From: JAJTHJ01 sp046316025
GTDB lineage: Bacteria > Pseudomonadota > Gammaproteobacteria > Burkholderiales > Burkholderiaceae_F
Direction of reading: 5' to 3'
Assembly: GCA_046316025.1 (NCBI GenBank)
Contig: JBKCXU010000103.1
Location: 1-64,000 of the forward strand
Length of the DNA stretch: 64,000 nt
Each line of letters begins with the position of its first letter. The first letter of the stretch is position 1. Under the pieces are notes generated by a model, which did not search any database, was not told where the DNA came from, and saw only the letters and a list, made by a program, of their open reading frames with translations. The position numbers and the translations under genes are program-made. This document shows positions 1 to 7,447 of this stretch, in pieces.

Positions 1-95
1 CGGGGGTCCGCCCCCCCCGGGGGCCGCCCCCCCCCCCCCCCCGGGGGGTGGTGCTTTGCCCCCCCCCCCCCCCCGGGGGGGGGGGGGGGGGGGGG
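1..95. other. C/G homopolymer tract, probable contig-edge artefact
   Basis: The first 95 bases are almost only long runs of C and then G, for example about 14 C followed by about 21 G just before position 96. They carry no codon structure, and nothing comparable occurs elsewhere in the window. This is most likely unreliable sequence at a contig end; a real G-quadruplex tract is possible but unlikely. Confidence 0.7.
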
Positions 96-138
96 CGCCA
101 AGACCGCCGCCAACGAAGTCCCGCGCATCAAGTCCCGC

Positions 139-1146
139 CTACCCCTGTTCCTTCAACCACCGCGCCACCGTCAGAGCAAAGTAGGTCAGCACGCCGTCCG
201 CCCCCGCGCGCTTGAAGGCGAGCAGCGCTTCCATCACGACCTTCTTCTCGTCCAGCCAGCCGTTGCGCGCGGCGGCAAGCAGCATCGAGTATTCGCCGCT
301 GACCTGATACGCATAGGTCGGCGCGCGGAACTCGTCCTTCACGCGGCGCAAGATGTCCAGATACGGCATGCCGGGCTTGACCATCACCATGTCGGCACCT
401 TCGGCCAGATCGAGGCCCACTTCCCACAGCGCTTCGTCGCTGTTGGCCGGGTCCATTTGGTAGACGGCCTTGTTGCTCTTGCCGAGGTTGGTGGACGACA
501 GCACCGCGTCGCGGAACGGCCCGTAAAACGCGCTCGCGTACTTGGCCGCGTAGGCCATGATCCGCGTGTGAATGTGGCCGTTGGCTTCCAGCGCGCTGCG
601 GATCGCGCCGATGCGACCGTCCATCATGTCGCTCGGGGCCACGATGTCCACGCCGGCAGCGGCATGCGTCAGGGCCTGCTGCACCAGCACTTCGACCGTC
701 TCGTCGTTCAGGATGTAGCCGGTGTCGTCGATCAGCCCATCCTGGCCGTGCGTGGTGTAGGGGTCGAGTGCGACGTCGGTCATCACGCCCAATTCCGGTA
801 CGGCGTGCTTCAACGCCCGCACCGCGCGCGGCACGAGACCGTCGGGGTTGGTCGCTTCGCGCCCGTCGGCGGTCTTGCGCGTGCCGTCCAGCGCCGGGAA
901 CAGCGCCAGCACCGGAATGCCGAGCCGCGCAGCTTCTTCCGCCACCGGCAGCAGCAGGTCGAGCGACAGCCGCTCCACATCGGGCATCGAGGCGACCGGC
1001 TCGCGCCGATGCTCACCCTCGACGACGAACACCGGATAGATCAGGTCGTCCACCGTGACGCGGTGCTCGCGCATTAGCCGGCGCGAGAAGTCGTCGCGCC
1101 GCATGCGGCGCATCCGAACCGAGGGGTACTGGCCAAGAATCTTCAT
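139..1146 (-). CDS. hemB: Delta-aminolevulinic acid dehydratase (porphobilinogen synthase)
   Basis: This cytoplasmic enzyme condenses two 5-aminolevulinate molecules to porphobilinogen, the second committed step of tetrapyrrole synthesis. The protein has 335 residues, normal for the family. The Schiff-base lysines are K202 (MAYAAKYAS) and K257 (VMVKPGMPY). The metal loop reads DVALDPYTTHGQDG, with Asp124, Asp128 and Asp136 where zinc-type enzymes have cysteines, so this is the Asp-rich, Mg-stimulated class. I start at the ATG giving MKILGQYPS; an in-frame ATG 63 bp upstream would add an unconserved tail. It lies downstream of engB on the same strand, separated by 230 bp containing an inverted repeat. 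Confidence 0.97.
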   Translation of the reverse strand: MKILGQYPSVRMRRMRRDDFSRRLMREHRVTVDDLIYPVFVVEGEHRREPVASMPDVERLSLDLLLPVAEEAARLGIPVLALFPALDGTRKTADGREATNPDGLVPRAVRALKHAVPELGVMTDVALDPYTTHGQDGLIDDTGYILNDETVEVLVQQALTHAAAGVDIVAPSDMMDGRIGAIRSALEANGHIHTRIMAYAAKYASAFYGPFRDAVLSSTNLGKSNKAVYQMDPANSDEALWEVGLDLAEGADMVMVKPGMPYLDILRRVKDEFRAPTYAYQVSGEYSMLLAAARNGWLDEKKVVMEALLAFKRAGADGVLTYFALTVARWLKEQG

Positions 1147-1300
1147 GCGGGAAAGTCCCAAATAGGCAATGGCGGCGGGCTTCACGACACTTTTATGCGA
1201 CGACCTCATCGTCCCCCGCTTCTCCCCCCTGAGCGGGTGTAATTCGGCCTCGGATTTTCCGGGGCCACTTTTTTTGGTCGGTCGATGATACGGCCAGCTT

Positions 1301-1374
1301 GTCGCGCCGGCGCAGGCCGGGACCCAGGGTCGTTCGATCGGACGCCGCTGGGCCCCGGCCTGCGCCGAGGCGAC
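1301..1374. repeat. Imperfect 27-bp inverted repeat (REP/MITE-like)
   Basis: The arms at 1301-1327 and 1348-1374 are complementary with three mismatches, including an 18-bp core (1310-1327 and 1348-1365) with one mismatch. They surround a 20-base loop. The core word GCAGGCCGGGACCCAG belongs to a style of dispersed palindrome common in proteobacterial intergenic DNA. It abuts the engB stop codon, so its hairpin could end or stabilise the engB transcript. No poly-T tract follows on the engB strand. Confidence 0.65.
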
Positions 1375-1376
1375 GA

Positions 1377-2051
1377 TCAGCGTGCTGGCAGCATCGACCG
1401 CAATGCCAGCCGCAGCTCCGCCAGGCCCGTGCGCTTGAGCGCGGAAAAAAGCTGCACCGAGGTCGGCATCGGCAAGGCCTCGGCGCGCGACTCGGCCAAG
1501 GCAAGTGCGGCGGCGCGCTCGGCCTGCGTCAGCTGGTCGGACTTGTTCAGCAGCAGGTGCAGCCGCAGCCGGTCGGCATCCTCGCGGCCGGTGAGCCAGG
1601 CGAGCAGTTCTTCGTCGGCGTCCTTGAATGGGTGGCGCGCGTCCATCACGAGCAGCACGCCGGAGAGCATCCGCCGCGTGTGCAGGTAGCCGCCGACCAG
1701 TTGATCCCAGCGCGCGCGGGTGGCGTGGTCCACCTTGGCAAAGCCGTAGCCGGGAAGATCGACCAGGTACGCCACCGGCTGCCGCTCGCGCCCGGCGCCG
1801 GCCTGCGACAGCTCGAAGAAGTTGAGCATCTGCGTGCGCCCCGGCGTCTTGCTGGCGTGCGCCAGTTGCCGCCGGTTGGCGAGCACGTTGATGGTGCTCG
1901 ACTTGCCGGCATTGGAGCGGCCGACCACGGCAACCTCCGGCAGCATGGCGAGAGCGGCGCGCTGCAACTGCTCGCCTTCGGCTACCGAAGTGACGTAGCG
2001 TGCCGACTCCAGCAGAGGGTCGGCTTCGACAGGGGCGGGACGGTCGCGCAC
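1377..2051 (-). CDS. engB: Ribosome biogenesis GTPase EngB (YihA/YsxC)
   Basis: This is an essential TRAFAC-class GTPase acting in 50S ribosomal subunit assembly. All G motifs are present in order: G1 GRSNAGKSS, G2 TPGRTQ, G3 DLPGYG, G4 NKSD and G5 SALK. The frame stays open far upstream over the cytochrome gene on the other strand. I choose the GTG at 2051, which gives 224 residues, normal for EngB; the GTG is inferred because no ATG lies nearby. It is divergent from the cytochrome c4 gene across about 93 bp that must hold both promoters. The engB/cytochrome c4 pairing is common in betaproteobacteria. Confidence 0.93.
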   Translation of the reverse strand: MRDRPAPVEADPLLESARYVTSVAEGEQLQRAALAMLPEVAVVGRSNAGKSSTINVLANRRQLAHASKTPGRTQMLNFFELSQAGAGRERQPVAYLVDLPGYGFAKVDHATRARWDQLVGGYLHTRRMLSGVLLVMDARHPFKDADEELLAWLTGREDADRLRLHLLLNKSDQLTQAERAAALALAESRAEALPMPTSVQLFSALKRTGLAELRLALRSMLPAR

Positions 2052-2144
2052 TTGGGTAAAATCCGCTGCTCGCTGATTCGGGGGCAGCTTACCCGAGCGT
2101 ATTCCCGATTCGGCCCGCCTTCCTTGCGCACGAAAGTTTCCTCC

Positions 2145-2798
2145 ATGACTCGCATTCCCGGTCGCCGACTCCTCGCCGCTGCGGCGCTGACCTTTCTGGC
2201 CTCGGGCGCCGCGCTGGCGCAGGACAAGTCCGCCGCCCCGGCCCGGCCGGACGCGGCCAAGGGCCAGGCCATCGCCGCCGGCGCTTGCGCCGCCTGCCAT
2301 GGCGCCGACGGCAACTCGCCGATCGCCACCAACCCGATACTGGCCGGCCAGCATGCCGAGTATCTGGTCAAGCAACTGAACGACATGGCCAAGCCCGCCA
2401 CCGCCGCCGACGCGCGCGTGGCCCCGGTGATGACGGCCTTTGCCACGATGCTGTCGCCCGAAGACAAGCGCAACGTGGCGGCGTGGTACGCGGCGCAGAA
2501 GCACAAAGACAACGTCGCCCGCAACAAGGACACCGTGGCCCTCGGCCGGCAGATCTACCGCGCCGGCATCCCGGAGAAGAACGTGCCGGCCTGCGCCGGC
2601 TGCCACAGCCCCAACGGCGCCGGCATCCCCATCCAATACGCGCGCCTGTCGGGTCAGTGGGCCGACTACTCCGAGGCGCAACTCAAGGCCTTTCGCGACG
2701 GCACCCGCCGCAACAGCGCGCAAATGAGCGCGATCGCGGCGCGCCTGTCGGACGCGGAGATGAAGGCTGTCGCCGACTTCATGGCCGGCCTGAAGTAG
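2145..2798 (+). CDS. Periplasmic diheme cytochrome c4-type protein
   Basis: The 217-residue precursor has an N-terminal signal peptide (hydrophobic LLAAAALTFLASGAALA, cleavage probably after ALA). Two class I cytochrome c domains follow, each with one CXXCH haem site: CAACH in the first half and CAGCH in the second. Size and layout match cytochrome c4, an electron carrier between the bc1 complex and terminal oxidases; the start of a Rieske/bc1 locus lies at the far end of this window. In related genomes this gene is often followed by the ResB/CcsA cytochrome c assembly genes, which are absent here. A hairpin terminator follows. Confidence 0.92.
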   Translation: MTRIPGRRLLAAAALTFLASGAALAQDKSAAPARPDAAKGQAIAAGACAACHGADGNSPIATNPILAGQHAEYLVKQLNDMAKPATAADARVAPVMTAFATMLSPEDKRNVAAWYAAQKHKDNVARNKDTVALGRQIYRAGIPEKNVPACAGCHSPNGAGIPIQYARLSGQWADYSEAQLKAFRDGTRRNSAQMSAIAARLSDAEMKAVADFMAGLK

Positions 2799-2821
2799 GC
2801 CGCGCAGCGCACCGATACCGG

Positions 2822-2850
2822 ACGGCCCGCTTGCGGGCCGTTGGTCTTTC
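2822..2850 (+). terminator. Rho-independent-type terminator after the cytochrome gene
   Basis: A perfect 9-bp stem ACGGCCCGC/GCGGGCCGT (2822-2830 and 2833-2841) with a 2-base loop is followed by the T-rich TGGTCTTTCT. It lies 24 bp after the cytochrome stop codon and just before the next start codon at 2863. Confidence 0.7.
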
Positions 2851-2862
2851 TGGAACTCGACA

Positions 2863-3654
2863 ATGCATGGAATACGCGCCTTCGACGCCGGCCGCAGCAT
2901 CGACTGGGGCAAGACCTCGGCCGACTACGCGCAGCACCGCCCCGGCCCGCCGGAGAGTTTCTACGCGCGGTTGGCGGCGCTGGGTGTCGGGCTGCCGGGA
3001 CAGAGGATTCTCGATCTCGGCACCGGCACGGGCCTGCTGGCGCGGCGCTTTGCGCAAGCCGGCTGCAAGGTGTCGGCCAGCGATGTCTCGGCCGGGCAGA
3101 TCGAAGCGGCGCGTGCGCTGGCGGCTGAGCAGAGCCTGGAGATCGACTTGCGCGTGGCTGCGGCCGAAGAGCCGGTGTTTGCCGCCGCGAGCTTCGACGC
3201 GATCACCGCCAACCAGTGCTGGCTGTACTTCGATGTCGAGCGCGTGGTGCCGGAGATCAAACGACTGTTGGCGCCGGGCGGCGTGCTGGTCACCAGCCAC
3301 TTTTCCTGGCTGCCGCGGCTCGACCCGATCGCCGCGGCGAGCGAGGCCTTGGTGCTGCGCTTCAATCCCGACTGGGCCGGTGCGGACTGGGCCGGCACGA
3401 TACCGCCGCTGCCCAATTGGGCCGAAGGCCGTGCGCGGTTGCGCGGCATGTTCTGGTACGACGAGCCAATCGCCTTTACGCGTGCAGCTTGGCGCGGCCG
3501 CATCCGCGCCTGCCGCGGAATCGGCGCGACCTTGAGCGACGAGCAGGTCGCCGCCTTCGACGCCGAGCACGATGCGCTGCTGGCGCGGATTGCCGGCGAG
3601 ACATTTTCGGTGCTGCATCGGCTCGATGCGCACTTGTTCGGCATGGACAGTTGA
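2863..3654 (+). CDS. Class I SAM-dependent methyltransferase (UbiE/Methyltransf_11 type)
   Basis: The 263-residue protein carries a Rossmann-type SAM-binding core: motif I ILDLGTGTGLLAR at about residues 49-61, an acidic post-I region VSASDVS, and a motif resembling LLAPGGVLVTSHF around residues 135-148. It resembles small-molecule methyltransferases of the UbiE/COQ5 superfamily. The C-terminal half (FWYDEPIAFTRAAWRGRIRA) looks like the substrate-binding region seen in annotated SAM methyltransferases of unknown substrate. It follows a terminator, so it is probably transcribed on its own. It converges with the decayed nrfH. The substrate cannot be told from sequence. Confidence 0.85.
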   Translation: MHGIRAFDAGRSIDWGKTSADYAQHRPGPPESFYARLAALGVGLPGQRILDLGTGTGLLARRFAQAGCKVSASDVSAGQIEAARALAAEQSLEIDLRVAAAEEPVFAAASFDAITANQCWLYFDVERVVPEIKRLLAPGGVLVTSHFSWLPRLDPIAAASEALVLRFNPDWAGADWAGTIPPLPNWAEGRARLRGMFWYDEPIAFTRAAWRGRIRACRGIGATLSDEQVAAFDAEHDALLARIAGETFSVLHRLDAHLFGMDS

Positions 3655-3747
3655 TCGCGATGTCGAGCGCTTTCGCGACGTGGCATGCCGATGCCCTTGC
3701 AACACGCGCGCGTCGGCGGACTCGATCGCGATCGGCTCGTGGAAGTC

Positions 3748-4059
3748 TTACAGCGTGAACGCCTTGGAGTGGTGCCAGCCGTTTAGCGCCTTGACCGTGT
3801 ACTTGCCGATGAAGTCGTGCGGCAGATCGCAGTCGGCGCAGGTGGCCACGTGGTGGCCGCCCGATTCGACCCACGAGTCGTACTGCGGCTGCAAGATGTG
3901 GCAGTTCACGCACACCTTGGGGTCGCAACTCATGTACGAGAGCCCCTCCGCGTAGACGAAGGTGTAGCCGCCGCGGCCGATCGGCGCGCCCGCGGCGATG
4001 GCGAGCGCCAGCAAAGCGCTGCGGCGCGCGATGCTGCGTTGGCGAGACGCTTGACCCAT
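3748..4059 (-). pseudogene. nrfH: Decayed nrfH (cytochrome c nitrite reductase small subunit, NapC/NirT family)
   Basis: The reading frame begins like NrfH: an N-terminal membrane anchor, then YTFVYAEGLSYMSCDPKVC and the first haem site CVNCH. The second haem site reads CADCD, so the haem-ligating His is replaced by Asp. A TAA at 3748-3750 stops the frame after HHSKAFTL, but the same frame continues in NrfH-like fashion (DFHEPIAIE) past the stop, then loses similarity before the other two haem motifs. NrfH normally has four haems and about 150-180 residues; 103 remain here. No nrfA is present. I read this as a pseudogene; start chosen at MGQASRQRS. An FNR-like site lies upstream. Confidence 0.8.
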
Positions 4060-4141
4060 TTTCGCGAGGCCCCTGTGCGTTGCGATGGAGCGCACGCTTT
4101 TGACGCGGCGCCGCCGGACATATGCCCCCTTTCGGATAGCT

Positions 4142-4155
4142 TTGATGCAGCGCAA
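4142..4155 (-). promoter_or_regulatory. FNR/ANR-like binding site upstream of the nrfH remnant
   Basis: Read on the minus strand the 14-mer is TTGCG-CTGC-ATCAA, with one perfect half site and 8 of the 10 defined positions of the FNR consensus TTGAT-N4-ATCAA. It sits about 83 bp upstream of the nrfH start. That is plausible for anaerobic activation of nitrite reduction genes, though no -10 hexamer is obvious. Confidence 0.4.
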
Positions 4156-4184
4156 ACGTGGGGGCGACGGCGGGTTATAGCCCC

Positions 4185-5225
4185 TCAGTCCCGCCCGTAC
4201 ACGTCGTTGGTCTGCTGGCTCACCCGCACGAAGGTCGTGCGCTTGGACAGCTCTTTCAACCGCCGCGCGCCGACGTAGGTGCAGGCCGAGCGCACGCCGC
4301 CGAGGATCTCCTGCGCGGTGTTGGCCACGGGGCCGCGGTAGGGCACAAGCACCTCCTTGCCCTCCGCGGCACGGTACTCGGCGACCCCGCCGGCGTACTT
4401 CTCCATCGCCGCGCGGCTCGACATGCCGTAGAAGCGCTTGAACTTCTCACCCTGGCGCTCGACGAGTTCGCCGCCCGACTCGTCGTGCCCGGCAAACATG
4501 CCGCCCAGCATTACGAAGTCGGCGCCGCCGCCGAAGGCCTTGGCCACGTCGCCCGGCGTGGTGCAGCCGCCGTCGGCGCAGATCAGGCCGCCCAGGCCGT
4601 GCGCGGCGTCGGCGCACTCGATCACCGCCGACAACTGCGGGTAGCCGACCCCTGTCAGCTTGCGCGTCGTGCACACCGACCCCGGGCCGATGCCGACCTT
4701 GACGATGTCCGCGCCGGAGAGAATCAGCTCTTCGGTCATCTCGCCGGTGACCACATTGCCGGCCATGATGACGATCTGCGGATACGCCGCGCGGATGCGG
4801 GTGACGAAGGTGACGAAGTTCTCGTGGTAGCCGTTGGCAACGTCGATGCACACGTAGCGCACGTGCTCGCCGGCGGCGGCCATCACTTCGCCGAACTTCT
4901 TTTCGTCGGCCTTGGTGATGCCGATCGAATAGAACGCCGCCGACGGCCGCGTCAGCGCCCGGAAGAAGCTCACGTACTGCTCGACCGAGTAGTGCTTGTG
5001 CAGCGCGGTCGAGAGGCCAAAGCCGGCCAGCGCCTGCGCCATCTCGAAGGTGCCGGTCGCGTCCATGTTGGCCGCCACGATCGGGATGCCGTGGTACTTC
5101 TCCGCCGAATGCCGAAAAGCAAACTCGCGCCGGATGTCCACGTCCGAGCGCGAGGTGAGCGTGGAGCGCTTGGGCCGGATCAGCACGTCCTTGAAATCGA
5201 GTTTGAGTTCGTGTTCGATGTGCAT
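4185..5225 (-). CDS. guaC: GMP reductase
   Basis: GMP reductase converts GMP to IMP with NADPH, releasing ammonia, in purine interconversion. The 346-residue protein is an IMPDH/GMPR-family TIM barrel without CBS domains. It has the catalytic cysteine loop GIGPGSVCTTRKLTGVGYPQ, the phosphate-binding ADGGCTTPGDVAKAFGGGAD and the flap YRGPVANTAQEILGGVRSAC. Length and the N-terminus LDFKDVLIRPKRSTL match GuaC of the E. coli/human type. A purine-rich AAGGAC Shine-Dalgarno precedes the ATG. The nrfH remnant lies downstream on the same strand. Confidence 0.95.
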   Translation of the reverse strand: MHIEHELKLDFKDVLIRPKRSTLTSRSDVDIRREFAFRHSAEKYHGIPIVAANMDATGTFEMAQALAGFGLSTALHKHYSVEQYVSFFRALTRPSAAFYSIGITKADEKKFGEVMAAAGEHVRYVCIDVANGYHENFVTFVTRIRAAYPQIVIMAGNVVTGEMTEELILSGADIVKVGIGPGSVCTTRKLTGVGYPQLSAVIECADAAHGLGGLICADGGCTTPGDVAKAFGGGADFVMLGGMFAGHDESGGELVERQGEKFKRFYGMSSRAAMEKYAGGVAEYRAAEGKEVLVPYRGPVANTAQEILGGVRSACTYVGARRLKELSKRTTFVRVSQQTNDVYGRD

Positions 5226-5400
5226 GGGGTGGGGTCCTTGCGAAGCGCAGCCAGTCTAAGCCGGGTGCAGTTGGAGATGCGGCGTCGGCGGTTCGCGACG
5301 CCGTTGCGCGCAGTCGCGGCGGAATTCCCGGCGCTCGTCGCGTCGCCGGGCCGCCGCGGTCACGCTGGCTATAGTCGTCGCGCACTCTGCCGCTGCGCCA

Positions 5401-6660
5401 ATGACCCTGCATACCTCCCCGCATGCCGCTGAGCCGCTGCCGCACTTGGGGCTTTGGCGTGCTCCGATCTTCGGCCCCACCTGGTGGCGGCGCCGCTCGT
5501 TGGTGCTGGGCGGCTTGTGCTTGGCGGCGTTCGTTCTGCTTGCGATAGCGGTGGGGCAGGAAGCCGACGAAGTCGCGCGTGGCATCCGTACGTTCGTCGA
5601 TGCGGTTTTTTGGCTGTTCGTGGTCGTGATCGGCCCGGGCTTGGCGACCTGGGTTGCGCACCGCCCTTGGCCACTCGCCCGCAAAGCCGCGGCGTTGATT
5701 GCCGCCATCCTGCTGCCGATCGCCGCGACGGCGTTTCTGCGGCCGGCGTGGGAGGACTGGGTCAAGCGCGCCATCCCGACTGATCCGAACAAGCCGGTTT
5801 TCATCGTCTGGACGTTCCGCTTCGGTGCAAACATCGACAAGGAGCCGAGTGAGACGCCCGCTGACGCCGCGAAGCAGCCGACGGCCTCTCCCGACAGGAT
5901 GGCCGATCTGCAGATCAACGCCGTCCTGGCCTTTCTGCTCGGTGGCGGCCTCGCGCTGATTGGGCACTTCCCCCAGCAACGCCGCCTCGCCGAAGCCCAG
6001 CGCCGCCGCGAACTCGCTGCGGCCCAGGCGGCGCGTCGGGAGGCGGAGTTGAAGCTCTCCGTGCTCGCCGCTCAGGTGGAACCGCATTTCCTGTTCAACA
6101 CGCTGGCGGGCGTGCGCGGGGCGGTGGCGAGCGACCCGGCGCGCGCGGTGACGCTGATCGACCGGCTGGCCGATTACCTGCGCCTGACCATTCCGCGGCT
6201 GCGCGCCGACGGCGAGGCCCAGGGCGCCACGCTCGGCCGCCAGTTGGAGATCGTCGAGGCCTATCTGGCACTGATCCACGCGCGGCTGCCGCGGCTCGCG
6301 GTTTCGGTGCAGGTGCCGCCGGAGTTGGCGGGTGCGCGCTTCCCTCCGCTGATGCTGATCTCGCTTGCCGAAAACGCGGTCAAGCACGGCATCGAGCCCA
6401 AGGTCGGCGCGGCGCGCATCGAGGTCGCCGCGCAGCGCGCGGGCGAGGTGCTCGCAGTCTCGGTCTGCGACGATGGCGTGGGCTTCACCGGCAGCGGCGG
6501 CGGCAGCGGTTTGGGGCTGGCCAACATCCGCGAGCGGCTGGCGCAGCTCTATGGCGAGCGCGCCGCGCTGACGCTCGTCGCGCGCGACGCAGGCGGCGTC
6601 TGTGCGACGATTTCCGTGCCCTACGAACCCGTTGCCGATGCCGACCGCGATCCTCGCTGA
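5401..6660 (+). CDS. LytS/YpdA-type sensor histidine kinase
   Basis: The 419-residue protein is an integral-membrane sensor. About four hydrophobic segments lie in the first 190 residues (near 38-58, 65-85, 95-115 and 165-185), with a probable extracytoplasmic loop between the third and fourth. A short coiled coil rich in A/R/E leads to the His_kinase domain of the LytS family, with the phospho-acceptor in EPHFLFNTL (His229) and ATP-binding boxes LAENAVKHGI and DDGVGFTGSGGGSGLGLANI. It overlaps the response regulator gene by 23 bp, so the two are co-expressed. In related systems the partner controls surface or carbon-source genes; the signal here is unknown. Confidence 0.93.
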   Translation: MTLHTSPHAAEPLPHLGLWRAPIFGPTWWRRRSLVLGGLCLAAFVLLAIAVGQEADEVARGIRTFVDAVFWLFVVVIGPGLATWVAHRPWPLARKAAALIAAILLPIAATAFLRPAWEDWVKRAIPTDPNKPVFIVWTFRFGANIDKEPSETPADAAKQPTASPDRMADLQINAVLAFLLGGGLALIGHFPQQRRLAEAQRRRELAAAQAARREAELKLSVLAAQVEPHFLFNTLAGVRGAVASDPARAVTLIDRLADYLRLTIPRLRADGEAQGATLGRQLEIVEAYLALIHARLPRLAVSVQVPPELAGARFPPLMLISLAENAVKHGIEPKVGAARIEVAAQRAGEVLAVSVCDDGVGFTGSGGGSGLGLANIRERLAQLYGERAALTLVARDAGGVCATISVPYEPVADADRDPR

Positions 6661-7384
6661 AGACGAAGACCTGCCGCGCGCCGATCTGCGCGCGCAACTG
6701 GCCGCGCTGTGGCCGCAACTGGAAATCGTCGCCGAGTGCGAAGACGGCCCGGCGGCGGCGCGCGCGCTGGCGGAACTCGCGCCGGACATCGCCTTCCTCG
6801 ACATCCGGATGCCGGGTCTGGACGGGCTGCAACTGGCCAAGCTCGCAGCCGGCCGCTGCCACGTGGTGTTCACGACCGCCTACGACCAGCACGCGCTGGC
6901 TGCGTTCGACGCCGGCGCCGTCGACTACCTGTTGAAGCCGGTGCAGAGCGAGCGGCTCGCCGCCGCGCTCGACCGGCTGCGCCAGCGGCTGGCGGCGCGA
7001 TTGCCCGCCGCGGACCTGACGCCGCTGCTCGCCGGCCTCGCGCAACGCACGGCACCGCAGCGGCTGCGCTGGATTTCCGCCAGCGTAGGCAACGCGATCA
7101 AGCTCTTCTCGATCGACGAGGTGATCTACTTCGAGTCCGACGACAAGTACACGCGGGTCGTCACCGCCAGCGACGAAGCGCACGTGCGCACGCCCCTCAA
7201 GCAACTGATGGACGGACTGGATCCCGAGGTTTTCTGGCAGGTCAATCGTGGTCTGGTGGTGCGCGCCACCGCGATCCGCCGCGCGCTGCGCGACGAGTTG
7301 GGCCGCATCAGTCTCGAACTGGCTGGCCGGCCCGAGCGCCTGCCGGTGTCCCGCGCGTATCAGGGACTATTCAAGCCGATGTAG
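6638..7384 (+). CDS. LytTR-family response regulator
   Basis: The 248-residue protein has an N-terminal receiver domain with acidic pocket EDED, phospho-acceptor Asp55 in IAFLDIRMPGLDG, and the KPVQSERL lysine. A C-terminal LytTR DNA-binding domain follows from about residue 145 (VIYFESDDKYTRVVTA, then FWQVNRGLVVR and PVSRAYQGLF). LytTR regulators bind pairs of direct repeats through beta-strands. I start at ATG 6638 (MPTAILAEDED), which puts the receiver at the N-terminus; an earlier in-frame ATG at 6602 would add 12 unconserved residues. It is the output partner of the kinase it overlaps. Confidence 0.94.
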   Translation: MPTAILAEDEDLPRADLRAQLAALWPQLEIVAECEDGPAAARALAELAPDIAFLDIRMPGLDGLQLAKLAAGRCHVVFTTAYDQHALAAFDAGAVDYLLKPVQSERLAAALDRLRQRLAARLPAADLTPLLAGLAQRTAPQRLRWISASVGNAIKLFSIDEVIYFESDDKYTRVVTASDEAHVRTPLKQLMDGLDPEVFWQVNRGLVVRATAIRRALRDELGRISLELAGRPERLPVSRAYQGLFKPM

Positions 7385-7447
7385 GCCGTGGTGCGGCGCC
7401 GTCCGCCGGCGCGGCTATGCTCGCCCGCGCAGCAACCGCGCACCCCG

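Noticed and set aside
1299..2144. Upstream extension of the cytochrome c4 frame over the engB gene
   Set aside because: The signal peptide and family start are at 2145; the extension is antisense to engB and not conserved in character.
3476..3928. Alternative minus-strand frame running across the nrfH tail (contains ALDIAINCPC)
   Set aside because: It could be a frameshifted continuation of nrfH but shows no CXXCH motif. Too weak to call a rescued C-terminus.
4447..6873. Very long open frame on the minus strand, antisense to the guaC start and the histidine kinase
   Set aside because: It lies opposite well-supported genes, has low-complexity Arg/Gln-rich translation and no motifs. It is a by-product of high third-position G+C.
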